Below, piece after piece: positions 1-11,699 of a DNA stretch of 64,000 nt (positions are counted from its first letter, which is position 1; each line of letters begins with the position of its first letter). Source of the DNA: Sinohyriopsis cumingii (lineage: Eukaryota; Mollusca; Bivalvia; Unionida; Unionidae); the NCBI GenBank assembly GCA_028554795.2, contig CM068835.1, positions 35,172,401 through 35,236,400 on the forward strand. Reading direction: 5' to 3'. Under the pieces are notes generated by a model, which saw only the letters and a list, made by a program, of their open reading frames with translations, did not search any database and was not told the origin of the DNA. A program made the translations under genes and the position numbers.

Positions 1-1
1 C

Positions 2-175
2 CTCAAATTGGATTTGGTAGAAGAGAGACGAGCGATGGAAAAGCTGATCAGTTCCGGGTTGAGTCTGATCAGCTCAGTCGGGGTATCCCGGGAGAGTGTG
101 TTGTGGGTCAGCGACCAAAGCTCTAGGAAAGGGGATCCTCGCCTGATGATGGAACCGATTGCTGGGCAAAACTAA
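2..175 (+). CDS. 3' end of an open frame entering from the left edge
   Basis: The frame is open from base 2 to a TAA at 173-175, giving 57 residues with no start inside the window. The peptide is charged, then Ser-rich, and ends MMEPIAGQN. The base composition is more GC-balanced than the AT repeats that follow directly. I do not recognise the family. It could be the end of an exon or of a transposon ORF, and only sequence to the left can decide. Confidence 0.3.
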   Translation, partial: LKLDLVEERRAMEKLISSGLSLISSVGVSRESVLWVSDQSSRKGDPRLMMEPIAGQN

Positions 176-177
176 AG

Positions 178-254
<77 letters not shown>

Positions 255-330
255 CTACTATATATATATATATATATATAATACTAAACTACTACTATAT
301 ATATATATATATATAATACTAAACTACTGT
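178..330. repeat. (TA)n microsatellite with interleaved 'atactaaactac' spacer
   Basis: A TA run of about 65 bp is followed by two shorter TA runs, each separated by the same short spacer 'aatactaaactact'. The microsatellite and its spacer have therefore duplicated together. Confidence 0.95.
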
Positions 331-1004
331 TTGTAAAGAAATCTGCAAACTGATTGAGCTTAAAAACATCATGTATGGAATGTAACACTATTGAAATGCT
401 CTTCACTAGATATCAAATGTTACTTACGGTAACCTGCAAAGTTTGGGATCATATCTTGACTGAACAGTGCTATACAAGTTTTAACAACAATAACTTGCAC
501 AATGGAATTAAGGGTAATTAGCTTCAAAAATATGTAAATTTTGCAGATCAGGTATGCTGCAGCTGTACAAATAGCTTTATGCAATTCATACATAAATTAG
601 TCTCCTTGGTTTACGTCAAGGCAGGTGTAACAAAACATGGTGCTCAGACAGAAGTAAGCTGGTTAAGGCATTCTGCACAAATAAAATAATTTCTCAAACA
701 AAACTTTAAATATGGTATTCTAGACATGATATGTTTTAAAAGGGTTAGTCGTTTTTTCTTTTTTTCTTCTTCAGGCAACATATCTGAATGTTAAATTTAT
801 CGTCAAGCCATACTGTTTCTACATTGTGGAATTTGATACTTTACATTCTTTATCACCTTTTCTTTCCTTTATGAAAGTGTTTAGTGCATTTTTACTGGTA
901 AAAGTTTAATCGAAGAGTATGGACACATGCAAAGTCACTTAGCTCTCAGTTTTCAATGCAAAACCCAGAAAAGTATCTTATCTAAACTAATTTTCATCAG
1001 TTGC

Positions 1005-2522
1005 TCCAATAATTGCTAAGTGTGTTACTTTTATGTGTAATCGTAGCATAAAGACTGGCTAGTTAATGGAAAACATAAAAAATGACAACTCTTTTCAAAA
1101 ACGGAATTAAGGTGAAGCCAACAACTACAGACCCATTTCCATCTTTACTTCCTGTAAAAAAAATTAGCAGAAAAAATTATCATAATTCTGTAATTTTGTT
1201 TTTACAAAAGCACACACATCTCCATGCAAACTACTCAGGTTTCAGAGAAAACCAGTCTTGTAGAATGGCCTTATTTTTAATTGTAAACTAGTGGTTAAAG
1301 GCCTCAGATGATGAAAAACTCTTTGGAACAGTAATAAAGAAAAACCTAAAAATTGTGGAGTGCCACAAGGGTCAATGTTAGATCCACTTTTATTCTCAAT
1401 ACATGTATTTACTGATGACTTACCTTGAACTAAAGAAAACACTAACAACTAATCTTGATGCAGACAAAACAACTTTAATAGATGCAAAAGAATCTCCCAA
1501 AGTGCACTAAGCAAACTTCAATTATGGTGTAATGAAAATTGAATGATACTTAATACAGACAAAAACCAAAGATTATTTATTACTAACAAACATCAGCAAT
1601 CAACACTATAGCATGGCCAACTCAATCTTTGGTCTAATAATGCTAGCTTCCAAATTGTGAATAATGGTTAATATACTTGATGTTCAAGTATATAAGAGCT
1701 AACTGGAATGAATTTACAAATCTCATCAATAAAACAGTCAAGGCACACCTTTGACTACTTGAGAAAATTATAAATAACATTCCTTTGAAACATCACAAGA
1801 AAGTCTGCAAAGGTTTTGTTCAGCTTTCTTTTATTATTGCAATGTTCTATTAAAGTTACAAGAAAGGGCTTGTAAAATCATACATGATAATCTCCATTCA
1901 ACAATAGATTGTAAGCAATGGAATGGCTGAAACATTATTGTATACATGAGATCACAGAAGCAAAATTGATGCATGCAGTATCTAACAAATCAGCTTCTGA
2001 GTATCTACATTATCTTCCTAACTGACCAAAGCAGAGCAATTCATGAATATTATACTCCTAAAATAATATCCACTGTTTGAAATAACTACAAATTGCCAAC
2101 ACAAAAAAATTTAAAAGAAGCTTTCAGTATGCAGTTACCCTTGCATGGACGAATATTCCAATGAAAATTAAACATATTCAGACTGCACAATCCTTTCATT
2201 AAACTGAAATCCTTACTTGGATAACATATAACAGTAGAATATTCACCACTTCCTACAGACATTTCCATAAAAATTTGTAAATAATCTGTCACATTATGTA
2301 TTTTTGTATATTAATTTAAATCTGTTCAAGCGTGTAGGCACAGGTGAAAATTTCTGCTGTGTATATGTTTCTGTGTGTGTGCAGTGTTCAGCTATGAATG
2401 TGGTATTTATATATATATTTTATTATATATAAATATTCTATATAATAGAGGACTTGAAGGTAAATTAGTACTTGATAGTAGAGTCGCTAACCTAAAATAA
2501 AGACATTATTATTACTACTGAA
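1005..2522 (+). mobile_element. CR1/jockey-like LINE, 3' half of ORF2, degenerate
   Basis: Pieces of a reverse transcriptase can be read over several frames: 'NNYRPISIF' near 1120, 'GFRENQS' near 1240, 'GVPQGSMLDPLLFS' near 1355 (the conserved GVPQGS-PLLF block), a decayed active-site box 'DADKTTL' near 1458 (YADDTTL in intact relatives), 'LQLWCNEN' near 1520, and a C-terminal 'AWTNIP' near 2145. The element ends in a short ATT microsatellite at about 2508, as CR1-group LINEs do. Copy 2 of the duplication (about 35.2 kb) lacks it, so it entered copy 1 after duplication or was lost from copy 2. It has many stops and no intact ORF. Confidence 0.75.
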
Positions 2523-2524
2523 GT

Positions 2525-4430
2525 AAAACTTTAAACAAAATCTAGTTTTGTTTGTTTCGATTCTGTGGTAAATTGAAAGGATGATGTCGAATATAAATCA
2601 TGTATGCTTTATCAAGTTTAAATTAAGTTCTGGTTTTTTGTCTTCAAGTTCAAATTTTCCCTCATGTTTCATGGAATGTTCAAATCAAACAAAACATGCA
2701 TAACCCTTGTATTTATTTGGGATTTGGGAATAGTGGATGGGTAATGGGTTGGGGTTGAAAGAAACAGCATTGACATATCTTGACTCAAAATGGAATCATA
2801 TCCTTCACAATACAAGCAATGATTTATAAGATACAACATTGTAGCCACACAAAAAATTGTGACTAATTAGTACACCTCTTAGAGTGATAAAAGGGCTATC
2901 AAATATTATACATATTTAAATATTTCTCAAACTAATCAGCACAAACTGGTCATGACCTCTGGCAAGGTTCTTACCCATATGTTGTAGACTGTGTCATGCA
3001 TCATAATAATTGTTTGTGAATAGTGTGCAACAGTTTATTTCCTGTAAACCTATCTTGCATACATATCAATTTATGTGCAAAGAATTGCCCCTTAATAATA
3101 AATTTATGAGCAAAATTCCGACGTAATGATTATATTTTGCATAGCATTGCAATATTTTTGATGTACTTGCTTCTGGCAAAGGACTTGCAAGGTTTTACAG
3201 CTAAGACGCAACTTATTTTTTTAAAATTCTTTTTTCTTCAAAGGAATCGACAATGTCTATGGCACATTTAGTTTTTACAATACAAGATTCATAAGACTTC
3301 ATAAAGAAAAGGAAGCACTTACTCTTTGAACTAAATCTTTAAGGTCTCTGTCTTCATCTTTGAATATTCACACACTGGATGAAGTTCCCCCAAAAGATAT
3401 TAAGAAAACAACTTCATACTACCACAGCAGGAGAATACAGTTTGATCTGATTATTTACGTCAACCATATCACACTAAAGCAACACACACTGGGGGCATAT
3501 TTTGATAACCTATGCATTACATACAGAATTCTGATATTATATAAATTTTGGTAAGCTTCAATGCATACATTAAAGGTACACCTGAAATATAAGATCATCG
3601 GATACATGTTAAGGAACCCTGCTTAAAGCTGCACTGCATATATACTTAAAATGCATTATGGTTATATAAAATGCATTGCAAAGAATACAATTGAAGAGCA
3701 GTTCATCAACAAAAATTGCACTGTTCTACTTCAAACATGGTCTAAAGCAGTTGACAAGACACACCAAGTATTTACAAATATATAAATTTTGGCATGCTTC
3801 TATATATGCATGTCTGCTTTAATACTCATTCTGTGTTATTTTCTCTGGACGATTTCTACTTAAAAGTGTAAAAAGTAGAACAGATGTATCAGTAAGGTTA
3901 TTCTACAACAGAAATTGATATAAATGACATCTTATTTTAAAGCAAAAAGTGTAAAATAAAATTTGAAATACATCTATAAAAAAATTGGAAATAAAATGAA
4001 CAGAGAAAAGTTTTTTTTTTATGGTGATGATTAAAGTGAGAAAACTTTAAACAAAATATATGCATCTGAAGCAACTTTAGTACCTACAAGAAAAGCTGGA
4101 TGCAAACTCAAGAAATGGTCCCATTATGGACTAGTATTAAGCCATCAATCATGATATAAAGAGAAAATTTATACAATGAGTCAGATTTTTTGAAAATTAA
4201 ACGTATCTACCTTGAAAAGTAGACTTTACGTGGTGACTGCAGTATCTATCTGACACCTGAAGCCTTCTAAAACAGAAATTCACTCATATTCCATGATGAG
4301 TGTATGGTCAATACACTGCAGCGAGGTCATTATTGCAACAAAAAAGTACTTGATACTGAACTCACCACAACAAACCCAAGCACTATTTACACAAACAACA
4401 CGTGAGTTGAAATGGATTACAGCCTATATA
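2525..4430. other. Non-coding flank shared with 35.2-39.18 kb
   Basis: I see no gene here. The stretch is the copy-1 version of the LRIF1-like gene's downstream flank. At about 3910-3925 it holds the unoccupied version of the site where copy 2 carries a hAT-type MITE. Confidence 0.7.
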
Positions 4431-6190
4431 TAATACGTATGATTAAATGTATATTCTGTAAATTTCTGATATGCTGAGTAATAATCCTGATGAAGAAACA
4501 GCTGATGAAAGAAGGACCAACAGTTACAACAATGGGTGTTTGGACAGCTGGTGACTTTGTGAGTGTCTTGCTTAAGGAAACTACACATGTATATCTGTTT
4601 TCTTTATCTTCTGTGCTAAGTATCAGTTTGCTGTTGATGCAGAAAACAGGAAAGATATGGAATTTTTATCCATGTTCTTGACAATGGTCTTATTGTTAAG
4701 CAACTCAACCCTATCGTTCCCCAAACTAGTGAAAAAATTATGTATTGCTTCCATTACTATTTGTTTCCTCTTCACATTTCCTAGAAGAGGGAACTAATCT
4801 CGACTATGTGGAAAGCATAAAAGTGATTAGTGCTTTCCTCATGAAACAAGGAAGGGACCAGGTGGTCCTTGTGTAAAAAGAAAGGCATGTTTGGTGCTAG
4901 GATGCACAAGTCCTGAAAGAAACAGCAACAATGTACACAATTTTAGTTTCACGGAATATTCTATTATTTGATTGTTTTATGCAAATGTGTTTGCTGTGAC
5001 TAGGTTTTCATATTATGTATTGTTTATTCAATGCATGGAAATGTGTTGATGCTAGAGATGTTATGCAATTTATTTTATTCAATTTCATGGAAAGTGTTGA
5101 TGCTAGAGATGTTATGCAATTTATTTTATTCAATTTCATGAAAGTATTGATGATAGAATTGTTATGCAATTTACCTTTTTACTTATACAGTTATTAGTTC
5201 ATTGGAAGAATTGATTGCATGCAATCCAAATGTTCATATGTGTAGGATTTCATATGGCTATATGAAATAACTTTCTTTGTTGTTAGGACAATACAGATAA
5301 TGGTGAGTTAACGATAATTACCTAAATATATCTGATTTTGTAATGCTTGGATAATCTTGTAGTTAAGGGATGCCATGAGTTACTTTTCTTTTGAATTTCA
5401 TGCAACAGTAATCGAACATGTAGTAGCATATGTAAAATAATAAGGTAATATTTGGTAGGAGTTCACGTGGTAATTTAAGACCTGTTGCTGGAAAGCAAGG
5501 TCAATGTCCTACCATACTAAGTCAGAATTTATGCAGTGTGTGGATAGCAACATGCTCTGAATAACTTTAAGTGAATTGTATGTACCTCTAAATAGTGGAT
5601 ATATGGAATTATGGGGTAAATTTGTCCTTTAAGGAACAGCTTTCTGAGAAGAAGACGAGACAGTCCGAAGACAGGAGTACGGGGAAAAGAGAGAAAGAAG
5701 GATGAGGTCAGAATAAAGGACCAGGAAGTCCATGAAGAGGCCAAACACCGAATTTAGGAATGATGAACTAGGAGACGTTGATATACGGTCAAAGTGAATG
5801 AAGGTGATGCAACTGATCATGGACATTGCGCTTTTTTCACCACTCATTATGATGATGTAATTTGTTCTGATTAAATTTGTTATTTTCTTGTAGAAAAGGG
5901 GCTCATATTGTTTATTTCTTCCCAGTATTCTCGCTCAGTTCTCTGTTGAAATCCCATTCTTCTTTCACTTCCGCTGGGCTATAATAACAAGGAAGGTCTT
6001 CCTCTAGATAACACCAGCCAAACCCAATTAATCACCCATTTTACTAAGAGGGCGACATTATAGAGAAGTTATTGCTGTATTAGATGTACTACTGCTTGTC
6101 ATAATATGCCCAAGATTAGACAATGTGTTGGCTGTGTATTTTTTCATAGCATAATTGTTAAACGATTATTCAGGTTTTAGAGAAGTGAAA
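4430..6190 (-). pseudogene. Broken 3' part of an LRIF1-like gene
   Basis: This is a relic of the large exon at 39186-43482, in the same orientation. Recognisable blocks: about 4476-4690 corresponds to 40480-40730 (shared 'atcctgatgaagaaacagctgatga'); about 4715-4790 to 40865-40930; and about 6070-6180 to 42340-42450 (shared 'gcttgtcataatatgcccc/a'). The segments between are deleted or too decayed to align by eye, and 5.2-6.0 kb contains unrelated sequence. Stops and frameshifts occur in every block, so no protein is made. The 5' half of the exon and the first coding exon are missing. Confidence 0.8.
5033..5170. repeat. 51-bp tandem repeat, three copies
   Basis: The unit contains 'gtgttgatgctagagatg' and 'ttatgcaatttattttatt'. 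Starts near 5043, 5094 and 5144 give spacings of 51 and 50 bp. The third copy is diverged. Confidence 0.85.
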
Positions 6191-6814
6191 GCTCTTTAAC
6201 GGACTGACATTCTACTGTCCGGAAAAAAAAAATCACAGTAATTCAAGATAGGACCATCTCTAATATTCTCAAGCATATGAATTTCAAATTAACTACTGCC
6301 ATAGCTATACTGGATAGGCACCAATTTTATTTAGGACTAATAAGATGCCTTTAGAGGACTTTTGTGAAAAATCATGTAGATATGGATATCCAGTGAGGAG
6401 AACTAGAGACCAGACTTTCAATATGTTCATTGTGGCAGACATATTTGAGATCAGATTGTCATTCAGGACCAAATAGTTATTTAAAAGTTCAATAAATCTT
6501 ATTTATCAAATTTATAATTCATATTGCCTATTTCAACTCAGGTCATCTAATTCCACTGATGAATTTGCTAGGGGGCATGCAAAGAAAATGTCTATATTTT
6601 CCTTCTTTAAAATAATAGCTGAAAGAGGATGACTGTAAAGTGACATAGCTTCAATACCCATTGAGATAAAGAACTAAAATTTGAAACACAAAAATAAACT
6701 TTCTACAAATCAGATTACCTTCCTCCACTACTAGATTTTTAGCTTAATTTTATTGAACAAAATTAGATGGTCATTCTATCTTGCACTGAGTTTTGCTCCA
6801 TAAGCTGAGGCAAT

Positions 6815-7285
6815 GATTAAAAGGGTCACTAAGTCAGTACACTAAAAGGGTCACTAAATCAGTACACTAAAAGGGTCACTAAGTCAATACACTAAAAGGG
6901 TCACTAAGTCAGTACACTAAAAGGGTCACTAAGTCAGTACACTAAAAGTGTCACTAAGTCAGTACATTAAAAGGGTCGCTAAGTCAGTACATTAAAAGGG
7001 TCCCTAAGTCAGTACATTAAAAGGGTCACTAAGTCAGTACACTAAAAGGGTCACCAAGTCAGTACACTAAAAGGGTCACTAAGTCAGTACACTAAAAGGG
7101 TCACTAAGTCAGTATATTAAAAGGGTCACTAAGTCAGTACACTAAAAGGGTCACTAAGTCAGTACACTAAAAGGGTCACTAAGTCAGTACATTAAAAGGG
7201 TCACTAAGTCAGTACACTAAAAGGGTCACTAAGTCAGTACACTAAAAGGGCCATTAAGTCAGTACATTAAAAAGGTCACTAAGAT
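6815..7285. repeat. 25-bp tandem array, about 18 copies
   Basis: The unit is 'aagggtcactaagtcagtac' followed by 'actaa' or 'attaa'. Copies differ by single substitutions and the array has sharp edges. I see no open frame of interest in it. Confidence 0.95.
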
Positions 7286-7289
7286 TTGC

Positions 7290-8170
7290 TTTCAATTTTT
7301 AATTTTTCCTTAAACATGTAACTGTAAATTTGAGGTTACTCACTATACATTAGTGGCCACAATGGTTTGAATAGATGACCACTACAGCGTGGCAACAACT
7401 ATGTATGTGTTCTCATATACATTAATAGCAGTTGTTTTAAAATAGGTTTAAACTGCTTTGGACTTTGACGTGCAATTTTAATGTTTTAGAAACTAAAAAA
7501 TTATAAGTTGCTTGTTCTAGTGGCAGCTTATTAAAAAATACATGAACCTCTATCTATTCATAATTACAATAATGTAACCTAGGCACTTCTATTATGTTTA
7601 ATTAATTACAATGTAAAGTTCTTCTGTGCTTAGCTGAAATTTTATGGCTTAAATAAATGGTGAGATGACCAAAACAGGCACATAAACCTTAAACACACAG
7701 CCCCCATCACAGAACAGAACCCACAGCTGAATTCATTTCACTATGGCCATTCATACTGGGTATAATCAATTTTCAAAATAAAATATTACAAAATCTGGAA
7801 CAGTTGCCATCTTTTGTGAAAAGTAGGGAAAAATAGAGGAAATATGAAATACAAAAGAAAAAAAGTAAGAAAAGTAGGAAAAACAAGGATGACTGGAAAG
7901 TCTTATATATATACACACATACTTTAGAAACATGACAATTGCTATTAATATACCACTCAGAACAGTACATCTATTTGTAAACTTGTACAACATGTTTACT
8001 TAAAAAATGACCATATCAAACCAAGCATCATGACAAGCAACCTGAGACCTCTTCAACTGCAAAGTAAGTATGATAAAGTGACCTGCATTGAAGAAATATT
8101 CTTTGCTGGTGACAAGCTGATGCCAGCTGGTTTCTATTTACAGCATTGTTCATAGACTTGGTATGCATCC
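7290..8170. other. No gene seen
   Basis: AT-rich sequence with short poly-A and poly-T runs. I found no coherent coding frame, RNA gene or repeat. Confidence 0.5.
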
Positions 8171-8174
8171 TCTG

Positions 8175-8312
8175 CTATTGTGTGTCCTTATAAAGCTCCA
8201 TCAGTCTGGTAAAGTCTCCTTTCATGTTATCATTAACAGTGCCAAGTACCACTGTAATAATCTGGTGTGCCTCCTCTGCAACAGATGAAAAACAACTGGT
8301 CAAATCTGCCAT
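8175..8312 (-). CDS. Small unclassified ORF, possible terminal exon
   Basis: A 45-residue minus-strand frame from an ATG at 8312 ends in TAG at 8175-8177. It includes 'SSVAEEAHQIITVVLGTV' and 'GDFTRLMELYKDTQ', which is normal protein-like composition rather than AT-rich noise. A pyrimidine-rich 'TTTTTCATCTGTTGCAG' just inside the frame could be a 3' splice site, so this may be a last exon instead of a complete gene. The family is not recognised. Confidence 0.25.
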   Translation of the reverse strand: MADLTSCFSSVAEEAHQIITVVLGTVNDNMKGDFTRLMELYKDTQ

Positions 8313-8506
8313 AGTTTTTAATCACTTTGTAAAGTGTTTAATGCGGCTGCTGTCAGCTAACTCCTTTGCATCATTTATCTGGACTAATCATATTCACACA
8401 TCTTGACTGAAATCTTCTTGTTTTATCCTACTGAGATCATATCATATTTCAATGTGAGTGATCTGGAATCCCATGATTTAAATTCATTTCTCAACAGCTT
8501 ATCAAA

Positions 8507-8947
8507 ACTCCAATATTGTGGGCTTCATGTGTGTGCTGGCAGTTAGATTTACAAGACTCCAATATTGTGGGCTTCATGTGTGTGCTGGCAGTTAGATTTA
8601 CAAGACACCAATATTGTGGGCTTCATATGTGTACTGGCAGTTACATTTACAAGACTCCAATATTGTGGGCTTCATGTGTGTGCTGGCAGTTAGATTTACA
8701 AAACTCCAATATTGTGGGCTTCATGTGTGTGCTGGCAGTTAGATTTACAAGACTCCAATATTGTGGGCTTCATGTGTGTGCTGGCAGTTAGATTTACAAG
8801 ACACCAATATTGTGGGCTTCATATGTGTATTGGCAGTTACATTTACAAGACTCCAATATTGTGGGCTTCATGTGTGTGCTGGCAGTTAGATTTACAAAAC
8901 TCCAATATTGTGGGCTTCATGTGTGTGCTGGCAGTTAGATTTACAAG
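8507..8947. repeat. 49-bp tandem array with four-unit higher-order repeat
   Basis: The unit contains 'ccaatattgtgggcttcatg', then 'tgtgtgctggcagttag' and 'atttacaag'; there are about nine copies. A variant unit with 'atatgtgta' and 'ttacattt' recurs every 196 bp (4 x 49), which shows block duplication of four units. The long frames it creates are by-products of the repeat. Confidence 0.95.
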
Positions 8948-9057
8948 TAGGAAAGAGATCCAGATGAATCATTTTTTTTTCCCTCAGGCATGTGTTTAAG
9001 GAATTGTAAAGTGTTGGTACTGTATAGTAGCAGCATGCTCAAGAAAATACAAACAGA

Positions 9058-9832
9058 ATAGGTAAGGATATTTGTATACAATACCTTTACTCTGTGGATC
9101 AGAATAGGTAGGATATTTGTATACAATACATTTACTTTGTGGATCAGAATAGGTAGGATATTTGTATACAATACCTTTACTTTGTGAATCAGAATAGGTA
9201 GGATATTTGTATACAATAATTTTACATTGTGGATCAGAATAGGCTGGATATTTGTATACAATACATTTACTTTGTGGGTCAGAATAGGTAGGATATTTGT
9301 ATACAATACCTTTACTTTGTGAATCAGAATAGGTAGGATATTTGTATACAATACCTTTACTTTGTGAATAGGAATAGGCAGGATATTTGTATACAATACA
9401 TTTACTTTGTGGGTCAGAATAGGTAGGATATTTGTATACAATACCTTTACTTTGTGAATCAGAATAGGTAGGATATTTGTATACAATACCTTTACTTTGT
9501 GAATAGGAATAGGCAGGATATTTGTATACAATACATTTACTTTGTGAATAGGAATAGGCAGGATATTTGTATACAATACATTTACTTTGTGGGTCAGAAT
9601 AGGTAGGATATTTGTATACAATACCTTTACTTTGTGAATCAGAATAGGTAGGATATTTGTATACAATACCTTTACTTTGTGGGTCAGAATAGGTAGGATA
9701 TTTGTATACAATACCTTTACTTTGTGAATCAGAATAGGTAGGATATTTGTATACAATACCTTTACTTTGTGGGTCAGAATAGGTAGGATATTTGTATACA
9801 ATACCTTTACTTTGTGAATAGGAATAGGGATC
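9058..9832. repeat. 45-bp tandem array, about 17 copies
   Basis: The unit is 'gaataggtaggatatttgta' plus 'tacaatacctttactttgtgg/aatca'. Because 45 is a multiple of three, two minus-strand frames stay open across it (318 and 306 residues, with 15-residue repeats). Both are equally open, so neither is convincing as a gene. Variant units (gaatagg, gggtcag) alternate in blocks, suggesting multi-unit amplification. Confidence 0.95.
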
Positions 9833-9834
9833 TT

Positions 9835-10455
9835 GAGCTGGCAAAATCTGGTCTGTGTAGGGTTTGATGCTAAGATCCTTCCTGATGTGATCAGCACATC
9901 CTGAGGTGGTCAGCAACTAAATCATAGACTGACCCATCGGGTTATAATGGGACAAGCATTGGATAATTTCATATGGATGAATACAAAACTTGTGTGATCA
10001 TTCCACACCTGAAATATTGAGAATTTCATAACATAATTTCATAATAGTCCAATTGGATACATAAATCAATGAATACTTGAGATTTATATGATCAAATTAT
10101 CAGTTCAAATCTGTCATGCACAGTGTAACAAAAAAAATATTAGGAAACCTACTTTGTTCCTGAATAATTTTCATGCATATATTTTATAACAGTGGACAAG
10201 GAAGAGACAAATTGATAGACTTGCAAAATGCCTTTAAGTTTAGTCCACTTAACGTGCAATAGACCCGGCATTCCAGAAATGCAATGCAGTAGAAGCAGAT
10301 AATGTATTATTGCTATTTAAATGCTATAAAGTTCAGTCCACATGGCATGCAAAGGCTGACATAATGTAAAAGTCGTTCTCTTTAGAAAAGTTTAAGTGCT
10401 ACTAATAAATACAATGGCAATACATCTATACAATCTTGCATGGCTTGAGAGAGAC
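9835..10455. other. No gene seen
   Basis: AT-rich single-copy sequence upstream of the exon candidate on the minus strand. No repeat or coding frame is supported. Confidence 0.5.
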
Positions 10456-10459
10456 TTAC

Positions 10460-10603
10460 TTTGCTGCATGTAAAAGCAAATTCCATCTTCAGATAAAAGA
10501 ACTTGCTTGATGGCAGCCCCAAGGAAAGAGTCAACCGTATGCTTTTGGGAAGTAATGTCACTTCAACTTTTTCTCCACTTTTAGGTTTCAAGATATTTCC
10601 AAG
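10460..10603 (-). CDS. Candidate internal exon, 48 codons, unknown protein
   Basis: On the minus strand a polypyrimidine tract and 'TTTTCAG' precede base 10603, and a perfect donor 'GTAAGT' follows base 10460. Between them lie exactly 144 bases with no stop, in phase 0 at both ends. The peptide begins LGNILKPKSGEKVEVTLL and ends FYLKMEFAFTCSK, a mixed hydrophobic and charged composition unlike repeat-derived frames. Such a phase 0/0 exon could be skipped without shifting frame. I do not recognise the domain. No partner exon could be placed with confidence, although the ORF at 8175-8312 is on the same strand. Confidence 0.4.
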
Positions 10604-10609
10604 CTGAAA

Positions 10610-11560
10610 ATATTCAATTAAATTTTATATTTGTTAAATACTTATACTTGTGAAGTTCTGACAAAATTATATAAAATCTATGAATAATTTTCCTCAAATG
10701 TACTAATACTACCATGAATGCTTTCAAGTATACAACAATTTTGCTTGCAGGCTTGTCAACAAAGTAATTATAGCACCTTTACTATCCCACTAATATTAAT
10801 CCAAAACAAATAAGTGCTTTTAAAGCCCATATGGCACCCTCCGTAAAAATAAAATGCTGATGTATTGAAATATGACACAACTTATAAACACCATTTAAAT
10901 ACCAGAAAATCTCACTAGATCATCTGCATATGCACATAAACATGCATTCTGAATCTCATTTGCATAGGTAAAATACCAGTATATCTGCATGAGATCATCT
11001 ATATATACATACAACTATGCATTCCAAATTTCATTCGCATAGGTAAAGTTATAAAGCATAACTGTACTAACAAGGTGTCACAAAAAATCCAAAACTTATA
11101 AAAGAATCAAAACTCATTCAAATAGCAAAAAAATCTAATCAATTCATCTAGATATGGATAGAAATTAGCCAAACAAATTTTGTCTGCAAAAGTTCATTTT
11201 TTTAAATATTATTCTTTTATAATCATGCTAACAAGGTTCATGCCAAAAATGGATCAGAATCGTAATCCAAGAATTCAGGGTTCCACACCTACCCAATCTA
11301 GCCGAGGTTGGCTGCTTCTATGTCTTTGGGAAAGGCCCTTAGCTCACATTTCCTCAGCAAAATATATGTAATGAAGTGCTAAAGTGCCAATTAAAAGTCC
11401 AACCACCCAACCAATGATGCATCAATCCAAAGAGTTTTAAAAAAACCTATTCAAAAAAGCTTGCAAATCGAGTCATCTAAGCATGAATAAATATATGCCT
11501 ATAAATTTGATTTGCTTAGATCCAGTGGTTTTTGTACAATCATACTAACAAATGTTTACA
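10610..11560. repeat. Diffuse, decayed repeats around 'catttgcataggtaaa'
   Basis: Blocks 'gagatcatct-tatatacat..aaacatgcattc..aat(c/t)tcattcgcatagg' recur at about 10915-10975 and 10985-11045, with a weaker match at about 11470. They look like ageing tandem units of about 70-100 bp. No gene is seen. Confidence 0.4.
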
Positions 11561-11699
11561 CTGCTAGACAATGACCAAAAAGTAAACAAAAATATTTAAA
11601 AAATAAACATGGAAATTCCAAGCACCATTTCCCTCCTTTTTGGTGGACTTGTCAAAATCATGCTGCCTAAAAAATGTTGTTGAAATCGAATAATTATTC

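Larger units (their letters stand above)
400..6190. repeat. Decayed duplicate of the 34.7-42.45 kb segment (copy 1)
   Basis: Long stretches align in the same order and orientation with 34.7-42.45 kb. Matching anchors: 'aggtgtaac..aaacatggtgct' at about 621 and 34833; 'tttggga' and 'aatgttcaaa' runs at about 2670-2760 and 35370-35450; 'ttaataataaatttatgagca' at about 3091 and 36884; 'ttctacaacagaaattgat' at about 3899 and 38559; the gene 3' end at about 4410 and 39185; and coding blocks up to about 6180 and 42450. Copy 1 has lost internal blocks of the coding part and carries its own LINE insertion. It is an old segmental duplication, not an assembly artefact, because divergence is high throughout. 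Confidence 0.85.

Noticed and set aside
4470..4500. 'CTGATGAAGAAAC' resembling a minimal hammerhead
   Set aside because: It is part of the coding homology with 40490, so it derives from the LRIF1-like exon.
8941..9916. Long overlapping minus-strand frames of 318 and 306 codons
   Set aside because: Both are created by the 45-bp tandem array; two frames are equally open and no start or splice context singles one out.
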